Below are positions 26,605 to 35,169 of a stretch of DNA of 64,000 nt, piece after piece. The stretch is taken from positions 1 to 64,000 of the forward strand of contig NZ_RQVR01000006.1 of the NCBI RefSeq assembly GCF_003865365.1, given 5' to 3'. The translations under genes were made by a program, and so were the position numbers. The number at the start of each line of letters is the position of its first letter. Position 1 is the stretch's first letter. The DNA comes from Flavobacterium macacae. GTDB taxonomy: Bacteria; Bacteroidota; Bacteroidia; Flavobacteriales; Flavobacteriaceae. The notes under the pieces were generated by a model. That model saw only the letters and a list, made by a program, of their open reading frames with translations. It had not been told where the DNA came from and did no database searches.

Positions 26605-26827
26605 TTATTGGGAAATAGGAGCGAAGAAAATGTTTGTGGAACTCAATTTAGAAGCAGTAGAGTAGAAGGCGGTTGTTCGGATTATCTCAAAAGAAATGGA
26701 AAATAACGAAGCTGGAATAAAATGGCATGGGAAATACGGAAGGATGGGCCAATTTCTTGGCCTGTTCAAAAGCTTATCTTGAATTTGGTATTAATTAAGA
26801 AAAGATACTTTTGATTATAGGGTTTAA
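26605..26827 (+). pseudogene. Decayed SRPBCC / AHSA1-like gene (C-terminal part)
   Basis: Reading across frames recovers a family-like C-terminal half: KKMFVELNLEAVE, a TAG at 26663-26665, then KAVVRIISKEMENNEAGIK. After a frameshift near 26733-26736 comes NTEGWANFLACSKAYLEFGIN, a TAA, and after another shift FDYRV and a stop at 26825-26827. GNTxGWxxFLxxxKAYLEFGIN is a recognisable signature of AHSA1-type SRPBCC proteins. The N-terminal half is missing. At least two frameshifts and two stops make it a dead gene. I am fairly confident of the decay and moderately of the family. Confidence 0.6.
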
Positions 26828-27145
26828 ATTAAATATTAAATAAGACTATAAAACAATAAATAAAGAGTTTATTGTTTTATATAGAGTGTCTTACGTTTTA
26901 AAAAATGACATAAAATAGGTTGAAGTCTTTTTAAAGGTGATCAGATTAATTTATTATTATTTCGCACAAAAGCAGAACTTACGGTTCTGCTTTTTTTATG
27001 CTTTCTTGTATTTCAATACTTTATCACAGACTCGTAATCGTTTTTATACTCTTAAACTTAAAATCAAAACTTTTACGATAACAATAACTTATTTGGATAT
27101 AAATTCTAACGTTCGGAACTCCAGAAATTGCCCCTAATGATGAAG
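26828..27145. other. AT-rich intergenic stretch before the catalase gene
   Basis: About 320 bases with no convincing gene. A 66-codon frame at 26937-27137 has no family resemblance and low complexity. A hairpin (AAAGCAGAAC / GTTCTGCTTT, 26967-26994) followed by a T-run looks like a terminator on the plus strand, perhaps of the lost gene. Confidence 0.5.
26967..26999 (+). terminator. Orphan terminator hairpin
   Basis: The stem AAAGCAGAAC / GTTCTGCTTT is followed by TTTTT. It lies 140 bases past the SRPBCC remnant and may be a relic of its transcript. Confidence 0.65.
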
Positions 27146-27153
27146 TAAATTTG
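27128..27153 (+). promoter_or_regulatory. Candidate promoter of the catalase gene
   Basis: TAAATTTG at 27146-27153 is a good -7 element. The upstream TTG at 27128-27130 gives a spacer of 15, shorter than usual, so this may be a weak or activated promoter. Confidence 0.4.
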
Positions 27154-27191
27154 TGCTGTAGAAAATTTTACAAATCATTTAAATTAATTTT

Positions 27192-28712
27192 ATGTTACAA
27201 AAAACACTTACATTAGGATTAGTTTTGGCAACCACTTTTTCTTTTGCCCAAACTTTGACTACCAATTCAGGTGCTCCGGTTGGTGACAACCAAAATTCAA
27301 AAACGATTGGAAACAATGGTCAGGTATTATTAGAAGATATGCACTTAATTGAAAAATTAGCTGCTTTTGACCGTGAAAAAATTCCAGAAAGAGTCGTTCA
27401 CGCTCGTGGAGCTGGCGCATTTGGGGAATTTGTTGCCACTAAGGATTTCTCTGATGTAACCATGGCAGATTTCTTAAACCAAGCCGGAAAAAAAACACCT
27501 TTATTTGTTCGTTTTTCAACCGTAACACACCAACAAGGTTCACCTGAAACGTATCGTGATCCACGTGGTTTTGCAGTGAAATTTTACACGCAGCAAGGTA
27601 ATTACGATTTAGTTGGTAATAACTTACCCGTATTCTTCATTCGTGATGCGATAAAATTCCCCGATATGGTTCACGCATTCCACCCGTCTCCTGTGACAAA
27701 TGGTGCTTCAGATCCAAACCGTGTCTTTGATTTCTTCTCAAATTTACCAGAATCTACACACATGTTAAGTTGGTTGTTTTCTGATTACGGAACACCAGCT
27801 AACTACCGTCAAATGGAAGGTAACGGCGTTCATGCTTACAAATGGGTGAATGATAAAGGTGAAGTTACTTACGTGAAATACAAATGGGTTCCTCAACAAG
27901 AAGCTAAAAACTTAACGGCTGAAGATGCTGCTAAAATTCAATCAACTGCCATTGAGCACGCTACTTTAGACTTGCGTAACGAAATCGAAAAAGGAAACTT
28001 TCCTAAATGGGATTTGTATGTGCAAATGATGAAGAAAGCAGATTTTGATAAATTCGATTTCAATCCAGTAGATGTAACTAAAATTTGGCCAGCTGACGAA
28101 GTTGCTTCTGTAAAAGTGGGAACAATGACATTAAACAGAAATCCAGATAACTATTTCCAACAAGTAGAGCAAGCTGCTTTCTCTCCAGGAACTTTAGTAC
28201 CAGGAATCGAGCCTTCTGAAGATAAATTATTGCAAGGTCGTTTATTCTCTTATTCAGATACACAAAGACACCGTTTAACAGGTAACTTCCAACAAATTCC
28301 GGTGAACCAGCCAATTGTAAAAGTTGCAAACTATAACAAGGATGGTTATATGTCAACTCGTTTGCAAAAAGGAGATGTGAACTACCAACCTTCTACCAAC
28401 TTGCCAGCAGTAAAAGAAGACGAAAAGTTTGAATATTCTAAATCAGTATTTGCTGCAGGGACAACTACAGTTCAAAACGTGATTGACAAACAAAACAATT
28501 TCCAACAAGCTGGTGAATTGTATAATTCTTTCTCTAAAAAAGATCAGGATAATTTGATTAAAAATTTAGGAGGTGCTTTGAATGCAGTTCACAACAAGTT
28601 AATTGTTAAAAAAATGATTGCACATTTTTACCAAGCTGATAAAGAATACGGTAACCGTTTGTTAAAGGCTACAAAGTTAACTTTTGATGACGTTAAAGAA
28701 TTTATCAAGTAA
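27192..28712 (+). CDS. katA: Exported monofunctional heme catalase
   Basis: It decomposes hydrogen peroxide to water and oxygen. 506 residues. A signal peptide (residues 1-20, ending TTFSFAQ) sends it to the periplasm. The catalytic His is H70 (VVHARGAGAFGEF), the distal Asn is in YDLVGNNLPVFFIRD, and the heme-ligand Tyr is in RLFSYSDTQ. Length and absence of a C-terminal extension fit small-subunit catalases. The local codon use has more C-ending codons than its neighbours (for example AAC and TTC), suggesting high expression. It is followed by an exported ankyrin protein, a known catalase-partner arrangement. Confidence 0.93.
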   Translation: MLQKTLTLGLVLATTFSFAQTLTTNSGAPVGDNQNSKTIGNNGQVLLEDMHLIEKLAAFDREKIPERVVHARGAGAFGEFVATKDFSDVTMADFLNQAGKKTPLFVRFSTVTHQQGSPETYRDPRGFAVKFYTQQGNYDLVGNNLPVFFIRDAIKFPDMVHAFHPSPVTNGASDPNRVFDFFSNLPESTHMLSWLFSDYGTPANYRQMEGNGVHAYKWVNDKGEVTYVKYKWVPQQEAKNLTAEDAAKIQSTAIEHATLDLRNEIEKGNFPKWDLYVQMMKKADFDKFDFNPVDVTKIWPADEVASVKVGTMTLNRNPDNYFQQVEQAAFSPGTLVPGIEPSEDKLLQGRLFSYSDTQRHRLTGNFQQIPVNQPIVKVANYNKDGYMSTRLQKGDVNYQPSTNLPAVKEDEKFEYSKSVFAAGTTTVQNVIDKQNNFQQAGELYNSFSKKDQDNLIKNLGGALNAVHNKLIVKKMIAHFYQADKEYGNRLLKATKLTFDDVKEFIK

Positions 28713-28725
28713 GTTCTTCTAAATA

Positions 28726-28759
28726 AAATTGAGGAGTAATTTATTTTACTCCTCAATTT
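28726..28759 (+). promoter_or_regulatory. Perfect 14-bp hairpin between catalase and ankyrin genes
   Basis: AAATTGAGGAGTAA at 28726-28739 pairs fully with TTACTCCTCAATTT at 28746-28759 around a six-base loop. It is followed by A, not T, so it is a poor terminator for the plus strand. It may set the ratio of the two products or protect the catalase message. Confidence 0.6.
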
Positions 28760-28774
28760 AAAAAAACAAATATT

Positions 28775-29287
28775 ATGAAAAACATTTTAATAGCACTAGT
28801 ACTTATTTTTTCTGCCGCAACAATGCAGGCCCAAGATATTTTTGCAGCAGCAAGAACAAACAATGTTACTCAATTAAAGCAAATGATTGCTGATAAAGTT
28901 GATATCAACCAAGCCAATCCCAAAGGATTTACGCCTTTAATATTAGCGGTTTACAACAATAATGCAGACGCTGTTCAATTATTATTGTCAAACGGAGCGA
29001 ATCCAAATGCGCAAGATACATCCGGAAACAATGCACTTATGGGTTCTGTATTTAAAAATTTACCACAAATGGCAAAATTATTATTAGAAAACAAAGCCGA
29101 TGTGAATCAGCTGAATACTAACGGAGCAAGTACTTTAATTTTTGCTGCCACTTTTGGAAAGCCAGAAATTGTAAAATTATTATTAGATGCTGGAGCAGAT
29201 AAAACAATCAAAGACAACAGAGGAAAAACAGCTCTTGATCATGTTACCATGCAAGAAAACACCGAACTAATTGCTTTGTTGAAATAA
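28775..29287 (+). CDS. Exported ankyrin-repeat protein, catalase partner
   Basis: 170 residues with a signal peptide ending ATMQAQ, then four to five ankyrin repeats (for example GFTPLILAVYNNNADAVQLL, GNNALMGSVFKNLPQMAKLL, GASTLIFAATFGKPEIVKLL, GKTALDHV). It is periplasmic, as is the catalase. In Pseudomonas AnkB and in Campylobacter the ankyrin protein next to a catalase is needed for full activity, in the latter by heme delivery (established). The same role is inferred here. Confidence 0.85.
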   Translation: MKNILIALVLIFSAATMQAQDIFAAARTNNVTQLKQMIADKVDINQANPKGFTPLILAVYNNNADAVQLLLSNGANPNAQDTSGNNALMGSVFKNLPQMAKLLLENKADVNQLNTNGASTLIFAATFGKPEIVKLLLDAGADKTIKDNRGKTALDHVTMQENTELIALLK

Positions 29288-29341
29288 GCTGGTTGTGAAA
29301 TTATTTTAAGTAAGCGTTCACATGGAAATAAAAAATAGCAC

Positions 29342-29382
29342 AAAAAAAGAGTTAAGATAAAACAATATCTTAACTCTTTTTT
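29342..29382 (+). terminator. Terminator of the katA-ankyrin unit
   Basis: A long stem AAAAAAGAGTTAAGATA / TATCTTAACTCTTTTTT around a short A-rich loop, with T-run. Confidence 0.9.
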
Positions 29383-29427
29383 ATTTTAAATTACTTTTAA
29401 AATTTATCTATTCGTTGGACGTGGTGC

Positions 29428-29700
29428 CTATTGATTGTAAGGAGTCATATCAAAACTATTAACTTCGTTTATAGCTAAATCATGTGTTATTGCCACACCA
29501 GTTTCGTATTTAGAATCTGCTTTAAACAGTTTCTTATGTGACGAATTTGAATGAGTTTTTCAGTATCACCAACATGACCCGCAGTATTCTTAAATAATCG
29601 GCTTTGCCGTCCGCATTAATAATTCGGAATAAATTCCTGGCATCTGTCGCATTCATTTTTTGATAATAAAATGTACGCCCGTAAATCGGAAGATATTTAC
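29428..29700 (-). pseudogene. Decayed gene fragment of unknown family
   Basis: Read on the minus strand, three frames in turn give protein-like text: YGRTFYYQKMNATDARNLF and INADGKADYLRI; then KNTAGHVGDTEKLIQIRH; then FKADSKYETGVAITHDL and INEVNSFDMTPYNQ, ending at a stop at 29428-29430. Two frameshifts separate the parts and the 5' end is lost. I do not recognise the family. It fills most of the 470-base gap between the ankyrin gene and the TetR gene; nothing else was seen there. Confidence 0.5.
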
Positions 29701-29758
29701 ATCATAATTAAAGGCTTTCCAAATTAAAATTAGCTACAAATATCAGAGGACAATTAAA

Positions 29759-30295
29759 TTAATTACTATCGTATTTCCGTTTCATGAGCTTTATTAGTTC
29801 TTCTCCGTGTTTTAAATTATCTTGAGATCTCGCAAAGTAGCGCCACATTCCTTCCACATATATTAAAAGAAGTTGTGCTTCTAGCTCTGAATTCTCATAT
29901 TTTAATTCTGAAAAAGCCTGTTTTAATCGATCAAAACAAGGTTTCATTAAATTGTCATGATACTTCTGCGAAATGGGATTCAGTGCCATAATTTTATGCT
30001 GCATTTTCCAAAAAGAGGGATTTGCAACTACCAGAATATGGGAAATTTCAACAATTTTTAAGATGTAAGACAGGGCATCTTTTTCCATCAGGTTGGGCAC
30101 AATAATCTTAGTAGCTTCTTTATATCCTTTTTTAATAATTTCCTCAAGCAACCCTTCTTTAGTTCCGAAATACTTAAAAATCAATGCTTCAGAGGTTTTG
30201 GCCTCCAAAGCAATCGATTTTGTAGAAGTACTTCTTGCTCCATTTTCTCTGAAGAGTTTTGCTGCGGCACTGAGTATGTCATCTCTTTTACTCAT
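29759..30295 (-). CDS. TetR/AcrR family regulator
   Basis: 178 residues. The N-terminal HTH (about 5-50) reads DDILSAAAKLFRENGARSTSTKSIALEAKTSEALIFKYFG, the standard TetR start with recognition helix SEALIFKYFGTK. The rest is a ligand domain of helices, too diverged to name the ligand. It lies last in the aromatic-degradation cluster, 33 bases beyond pcaF on the same strand, so it may be autoregulated through the operon. Its best candidate target in the window is the palindrome at 40596-40609. Repressor of the ben/cat/pca genes is inference. Confidence 0.85.
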   Translation of the reverse strand: MSKRDDILSAAAKLFRENGARSTSTKSIALEAKTSEALIFKYFGTKEGLLEEIIKKGYKEATKIIVPNLMEKDALSYILKIVEISHILVVANPSFWKMQHKIMALNPISQKYHDNLMKPCFDRLKQAFSELKYENSELEAQLLLIYVEGMWRYFARSQDNLKHGEELIKLMKRKYDSN

Positions 30296-30328
30296 TTATA
30301 AAGTCTTAGCTTATGAATGTTTTAAATT

Positions 30329-31537
30329 TTAAACTCTTTCAATAATTACCGCATACCCTTGCCCAACGCCCACGCACATTGCGGCAAGCGCGTATCTTGT
30401 ATTGGTACGTTGCAATGAAAGGGCGGCAGTATGCACAATACGCGTTCCTGACATTCCAAGCGGATGCCCCAAAGCGATGGCACCACCGTTTACATTCACT
30501 CGTGTGTCATCATCTGCCAATCCTAAAGCTCTTGTACACGCTAAACTTTGGGCGGCAAAAGCTTCGTTTAATTCAATGATATCGATATCAGCCAATGTCA
30601 AGCCTGCCTTTGCTAATGCTTTTTCGGCAGCAGGAACAGGGCCTATTCCCATAATTCTTGGTTCCACGCCCACAACGGCTGAACTTACGATACGAGCAAT
30701 CGGTTTCAAATTATATTGTTGAACAGCGGCTCCAGAAGCGATAAAAGTGACCGCGGCTCCATCATTTAAACCTGATGCATTTCCTGCAGTTACCGTTCCT
30801 TCTGCTTTGAAGGCGGGTTTTAATTTCGCTAAAGTTTCTAAAGTTGTGGAAGGTCTTACAAATTCGTCTTTTGTAAATTGTAACGGTTCTCCTTTTCGTT
30901 GCGGAATAGATACCGTGATAATTTCTTCTGCTAAAACGCCATTTTCTTGCGCTTTTGTTGCTTTCATTTGGGAATTGTAAGCAAAAAGATCTTGGTCTTC
31001 ACGACTGATATTATACAAATCCACTAAATTTTCAGCGGTAATTCCCATTGGGTCCACTCCGTAAGCCGCTTTCATTTTAGGGTTTACAAAACGCCATCCG
31101 AAACTAGAGTCCTCCATTTTAGAGTCGGTTCCGAATGCTTTTGATGGTTTTGAAATCACTAATGGACCACGCGTCATATTTTCTACGCCACCAGTAATAA
31201 ATACATCGCCATCTCCCGCTTTGATCGCACGAGACGCGTGAATAATTGCCGACATTCCTGAAGAACACAGGCGGTTAATCGTTTCACCCGGAACGGTAAC
31301 TGGCAAACCAGCCAAAAGACCAGCCATACGTGCCACATTTCTGTTGTCTTCTCCCGCTTGGTTGTGACATCCTAAAATTACATCGTCAATAGCATCTTGT
31401 GGTATATTTGGATTTCTAGTGACTAATTCTTTGATAACGATAGCGGCCAAATCATCTGCTCTTACGGCAGAAAGTGTACCGCCAAAACTTCCGATAGGAG
31501 TCCTAATTCCGTCTATGATATAAGCTTCTGTATTCAT
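30329..31537 (-). CDS. pcaF: 3-oxoadipyl-CoA thiolase PcaF
   Basis: It cleaves 3-oxoadipyl-CoA with CoA to succinyl-CoA and acetyl-CoA, the last step of the beta-ketoadipate pathway. 402 residues of the thiolase family with nucleophile C91 (NRLCSSGM), catalytic His in GGAIALGHPLG and second Cys in AAMCVGVGQG. The ENMTRGP and NNEAFAAQ-like (ELNEAFAAQ) motifs are as in PcaF/PaaJ. Biosynthetic thiolases are close relatives; its place beside pcaIJ and catabolic genes makes PcaF the better name. Confidence 0.9.
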   Translation of the reverse strand: MNTEAYIIDGIRTPIGSFGGTLSAVRADDLAAIVIKELVTRNPNIPQDAIDDVILGCHNQAGEDNRNVARMAGLLAGLPVTVPGETINRLCSSGMSAIIHASRAIKAGDGDVFITGGVENMTRGPLVISKPSKAFGTDSKMEDSSFGWRFVNPKMKAAYGVDPMGITAENLVDLYNISREDQDLFAYNSQMKATKAQENGVLAEEIITVSIPQRKGEPLQFTKDEFVRPSTTLETLAKLKPAFKAEGTVTAGNASGLNDGAAVTFIASGAAVQQYNLKPIARIVSSAVVGVEPRIMGIGPVPAAEKALAKAGLTLADIDIIELNEAFAAQSLACTRALGLADDDTRVNVNGGAIALGHPLGMSGTRIVHTAALSLQRTNTRYALAAMCVGVGQGYAVIIERV

Positions 31538-31541
31538 TTTT

Positions 31542-32075
31542 TTAATTTTTTAGATTAATCGTTTCTTCTTGTGGAAGATTTGCTTTTTTTCTCAAATAAT
31601 TAATAATATAGGAGGTGAAAATAGTAATAAACAATCCGATGAAACATCCAAGAGCCACAGATATAAATCGTTCAATGGCACCGAGCCAAGTCAGTAGATG
31701 CTGTTCGTGAATTAAAACAATAACGAGCGCCACAATAGCGGTGCGCGCCACATTCATCAGTTCAAAAAAATAGCATACTAAAATGGATAATATGATGCCT
31801 AATAAAACAACAAAAACATTGGGTGTATGAATTAAAAAACATAATAATCCGATTCCTGAACCGATTAAATTGGATTTAAATCGTTCAATTGCCAATCTTT
31901 TTGAATCTTTGGCTTCGGGCGATATAACCAAAATTATGGATAATAAAGTCCAAAACAGCTCGTGTTCCGGAAATTGAATATATAATTGGTATCCTATTAA
32001 AAATCCGATGATACATCTAAATACATAAATGATCAAATCGGAACCAATGCTGTATTTAATAACTTTGTTTATCAT
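31542..32075 (-). CDS. Small FUSC-like integral membrane protein
   Basis: 177 residues with about six hydrophobic helices (FRCIIGFLIGYQLYI, LLSIILVI, SGIGLLCFLI, VFVVLLGIILSILVCYFF, TAIVALVIVLI, ISVALGCFIGLFITIF). It resembles the membrane domain of the FUSC / aromatic acid exporter superfamily, with the motif AxxRxxxNxxGxxxG seen as AIERFKSNLIGSGIG. It lacks the usual soluble domains and is about a quarter of full-length exporters. It lies inside the cluster, four bases before pcaF and 48 bases after the CoA-transferase gene. Transport of benzoate or an intermediate is a guess from context. Confidence 0.6.
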   Translation of the reverse strand: MINKVIKYSIGSDLIIYVFRCIIGFLIGYQLYIQFPEHELFWTLLSIILVISPEAKDSKRLAIERFKSNLIGSGIGLLCFLIHTPNVFVVLLGIILSILVCYFFELMNVARTAIVALVIVLIHEQHLLTWLGAIERFISVALGCFIGLFITIFTSYIINYLRKKANLPQEETINLKN

Positions 32076-32123
32076 TGATTAATAAGAAAATAAAAGGCAG
32101 ATGTTTATTTCTGCCTTTTTAAT

Positions 32124-33470
32124 TTATGATAATTGCTCTATGAAATTTGCTTCGGTTTTTTCTCTTACTTCTTCAAGAGTAGCACCTGGCATTAATTCAA
32201 TCAGCGTCAATTTTTTATCGATATATTTAAAAACTGCCAAATCTGTAATCACCATTTCCACATTATTTAATGCAGTTAACGGCAGTTTACACGTTGGAAC
32301 AATTTTAGAACTTCCATCTTTATTGTTGTGGTTCATGGTGATGATTAAACGTTTTGCTCCTGAAGCTAAATCCATCGCACCGCCAACTCCTAAAAGTGGT
32401 TGTCCCGGAACAGCCCAATTGGCTAAATTGGCATGCTCATCTACTTCTAAACCTCCCATAATGGCGATGTCAATGTGCTTACCCCGAATCATGGCGAAAG
32501 ATTCAGCACTGTCAAAATAACTGCTTCCCGGAAGTGCCGTAATTGGAATTTTCCCAGCATTAACAGGATAATCCATTGCGCCCCCGCCATCTGCCGGTTC
32601 TGGACCAACGCCCAACATTCCGTTTTCGGTATGCAGAATAATTCCTGCTTCTGGCGTAATAAAATCGGCTACCAAAGTTGGGATACCAATTCCTAAGTTG
32701 ACAACATCTCCTTTTTTAAGTTCCTGAAGTGCGCGTTTTGCCATATTCAATCGGTCTTCGCTTACTTTTTTCCCTTTTCCAACAGAGGCAGAAGAACCTA
32801 AATCTTCTACCGTAAGTGTCGCCTGCACCAAATAATTTACAAAACAGCCCGGCGTATGCACTTCATTTGGATCGATGCTTCCTTCCGCTACAATTTCTTC
32901 TACTTCTACAATAACCAAGTCTGCGGCAGTTGCCATCGCTCGGTTAAAGTTTTGCTCGGTCATACGATACACTAAGTTTCCAGCGGTATCGGCTTTCCAA
33001 GCACGAATAAAAGCTACATTGCCGCGAATTCCTTTTACAAAAAGTTGTTCCACGCCGTCAATTACTTTTGTTTCTTTTCCTTCTGCAATTGGAGTTCCAA
33101 CAGCCGTTGGCGTATAAAAACCACCGATTCCTGCACCACCAGCACGTAAAGCTTCGGCTAACGTTCCTTGAGGAATCAATTCATATGCTACGGTTCCGTC
33201 TTGTGCAGCTTTTACCGCTTCTGGATTGCTGGTAAAAAACGAACCAATCATTTTTTTAATCTGTCCGTTTCTTAATAATCTGCCGCCACCGATGCCTACT
33301 TCACCTACATTGTTTCCAATGAAAGTTAAATTTTTGGTAGTGGTTTCTGCCAAAGCATGCATCAGGTGAACAGGATTTCCTGTCATCCCAAATCCGCCTT
33401 GCAATAATGTATCGCCATCCTTAACAAAAGCAACCGCTTCGTTCAGGGTTAATTGAGGTACTTTTTTCAT
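32124..33470 (-). CDS. pcaIJ: Fused 3-oxoadipate CoA-transferase, subunits A and B (PcaIJ)
   Basis: It activates 3-oxoadipate with CoA from succinyl-CoA. Subunits A and B, usually two genes, are one protein of 448 residues: A-half at about 1-220 ([30 protein letters not shown]), B-half at 240-445 with the catalytic Glu in [11 protein letters not shown]. The ATG at 33470 starts [13 protein letters not shown] and avoids overlap with pcaD, whereas a further ATG at 33521 would overlap it. A single-chain form is known for mammalian SCOT and some bacteria, and specificity cannot be fully read. Context favours 3-oxoadipate over acetoacetate. Confidence 0.88.
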   Translation of the reverse strand: MKKVPQLTLNEAVAFVKDGDTLLQGGFGMTGNPVHLMHALAETTTKNLTFIGNNVGEVGIGGGRLLRNGQIKKMIGSFFTSNPEAVKAAQDGTVAYELIPQGTLAEALRAGGAGIGGFYTPTAVGTPIAEGKETKVIDGVEQLFVKGIRGNVAFIRAWKADTAGNLVYRMTEQNFNRAMATAADLVIVEVEEIVAEGSIDPNEVHTPGCFVNYLVQATLTVEDLGSSASVGKGKKVSEDRLNMAKRALQELKKGDVVNLGIGIPTLVADFITPEAGIILHTENGMLGVGPEPADGGGAMDYPVNAGKIPITALPGSSYFDSAESFAMIRGKHIDIAIMGGLEVDEHANLANWAVPGQPLLGVGGAMDLASGAKRLIITMNHNNKDGSSKIVPTCKLPLTALNNVEMVITDLAVFKYIDKKLTLIELMPGATLEEVREKTEANFIEQLS

Positions 33471-33477
33471 AATTTTT

Positions 33478-34257
33478 TTAATGTTGGTTGAAGAAAATGA
33501 TGTATTTTGAAAATTCTTCACCTAATTCAACGTTTGATAAATGGGCTGCATTCAATTCAAAATGGCGCGAATCTGGTATTCTTTTCGCCATGAATTTTCC
33601 ATCTTCTACAGTAGTAACTTCATCTTGGATACCGCTGATAATCATTGTGGGCACCTCGATATCTTGCAATTGGTCGCTGAAATCGGCATCACGAACAGCG
33701 GCACAATTGGCACAATATCCTTTTAGGCTATTTTTTGCAAATTTTTCTAAAATTGCATCAACTTCGTTCGAATGGTTATTTCTAAAATCTTCCGTAAACC
33801 AGCGAAGCGCTGTTCCTTCTAAAATACTTGCTAAACCATTTTTGGCAACTTGGTCAATACGGGCATTCCATCCTTCGGCATTTCCGATTTTAGAAGCGGT
33901 ATTGCTCAAAATTATTTTTTCAAAACGCTTCGGATGGTTAATGCCTAACCATTGGCCAATTAAGCCACCCATAGAAAGACCGCAAAAAGTAACCTTTTCT
34001 AATTGTAGTTGATCTAACAATTCGATCACATCTTGGCCTAACTCGGCAATTGTTAATGCTTCTTTATCGTTTGTACTAAGCCCGTGACCCCGTGTGTCGT
34101 ACCGTAAAATATTAAAATGATGGCTTAGGATATCTACTTGTTTTTCCCACATTGAAAAATCTGTTCCCAATGAGTTAGAAAAGATAATGACTTGGTCATG
34201 CCCGAAATTTTCAAATTCGTAATGACATTCAAAGTTGGTTAATTTAACTAAAGACAT
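33478..34257 (-). CDS. pcaD: 3-oxoadipate enol-lactonase PcaD
   Basis: It hydrolyses 3-oxoadipate enol-lactone to 3-oxoadipate. An alpha/beta hydrolase of 259 residues with the nucleophile elbow GLSMGG (S95), an acid-bearing strand ending in GIQDEVTT, and the catalytic His at about H239 (NAAHLSN). The sequence [10 protein letters not shown] after strand 3 and AGCC-like cap ([11 protein letters not shown]) match PcaD. It sits between the CoA-transferase gene and the benD gene. A promoter may lie in the 114-base gap upstream, but I see no clear element. Confidence 0.85.
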   Translation of the reverse strand: MSLVKLTNFECHYEFENFGHDQVIIFSNSLGTDFSMWEKQVDILSHHFNILRYDTRGHGLSTNDKEALTIAELGQDVIELLDQLQLEKVTFCGLSMGGLIGQWLGINHPKRFEKIILSNTASKIGNAEGWNARIDQVAKNGLASILEGTALRWFTEDFRNNHSNEVDAILEKFAKNSLKGYCANCAAVRDADFSDQLQDIEVPTMIISGIQDEVTTVEDGKFMAKRIPDSRHFELNAAHLSNVELGEEFSKYIIFFNQH

Positions 34258-34372
34258 TTTGTATTTGTTTTTGTTTTGAAAATCAGTAATTTAAACGTGT
34301 TTTTAGGTACTATAAAGTTACTCTTTTTCTAATCGTTTGATCTTAAAGTATGCTTAGAATATTCAAAAAAGA
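34258..34372 (-). other. Intergenic gap between pcaD and benD
   Basis: 115 AT-rich bases, the largest break inside the cluster apart from benA-catA. TAACTTTA on the minus strand resembles a -7 element but lacks the final G. No terminator hairpin was found, so transcription may run through. Confidence 0.35.
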
Positions 34373-35158
34373 TTATCCTAAATCGCCTCCTGCAACCGCA
34401 AGGGTGGAACTCGTAATATATTTTGCTTCATCTGATGCTACAAATAGAATTGCAGCCACTTGATCTTCTATGGTACCGTATTTTTTCTGCAATGAAGATT
34501 CTCTTGTTTGGTCTACGATTTGCTGGTACCACAATTTTTCTGCTTCGCTTTGCGGGTTTTCATTTCTGGGAATAATTCGTTGTGGCGCTTCTGTTCCTCC
34601 CGGAGCTACACCAACTACACGAATATTGTTTTCAGCTTGTTCAAAAGCCAAGGAAGCCGTAATGGCATTTACGCCTCCTTTTGCTGCTGCATAAGGCACT
34701 CGGTTTACGCTTCGTGTCGCTACTGATGAGACGTTAACGATCACACCGCCGCCGTTTTCAATCATCGCTGGCAAGACGCTTCTGCAACCCCATAAAGTGG
34801 GATAAAGCGAGCGATTTACTTCTTTGATAATTTCGTCTTCTTCATATTTTTCGAAAGGTTTTGCCCAAATGGTGCCACCAACATTATTTATCAGGATTTC
34901 AATTTTTCCGAAAGCACGGACCGTTTGTTGGGCCACGTTTTGAAAGCCTTCAAAAGTTTCTAAATCGGCTTGAACCGCAATCACGTCAAATCCTTCTTTT
35001 TTTAGTTGATCTGCAATGTCGAAAACCACCGAAGAGCGATCCACTAAAACGGTTTTGGCACCTTCATTCGCTATTCTTATCGCCACGCCTTTACCGATGC
35101 CTTGTGCGGCACCGGTAACAATGGCTACTTTATCTTTAAATCTGTTATGAAAAATCAT
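34373..35158 (-). CDS. benD: 1,6-dihydroxycyclohexa-2,4-diene-1-carboxylate dehydrogenase BenD
   Basis: An NAD-dependent dehydrogenase that oxidises and decarboxylates the benzoate cis-diol to catechol. A short-chain dehydrogenase of 261 residues with the nucleotide motif TGAAQGIGKG (15-24), NNVGG (91-95), the catalytic serine region NVSSVA (S144/S145) and Y156-x3-K160. It directly follows benABC in order, 11 bases from benC, which is the reason for choosing BenD over other SDR members. An alternative role for this SDR alone cannot be excluded. Confidence 0.88.
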   Translation of the reverse strand: MIFHNRFKDKVAIVTGAAQGIGKGVAIRIANEGAKTVLVDRSSVVFDIADQLKKEGFDVIAVQADLETFEGFQNVAQQTVRAFGKIEILINNVGGTIWAKPFEKYEEDEIIKEVNRSLYPTLWGCRSVLPAMIENGGGVIVNVSSVATRSVNRVPYAAAKGGVNAITASLAFEQAENNIRVVGVAPGGTEAPQRIIPRNENPQSEAEKLWYQQIVDQTRESSLQKKYGTIEDQVAAILFVASDEAKYITSSTLAVAGGDLG

Positions 35159-35169
35159 AGTTGTTTGTA

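Noticed and set aside
26937..27137. A 66-codon plus-strand frame before the catalase gene
   Set aside because: It has no family resemblance and an AT-driven composition, and it contains a terminator-like hairpin.
33488..34012. A 174-codon frame opposite pcaD
   Set aside because: Shadow of the enol-lactonase gene, no motifs of its own.
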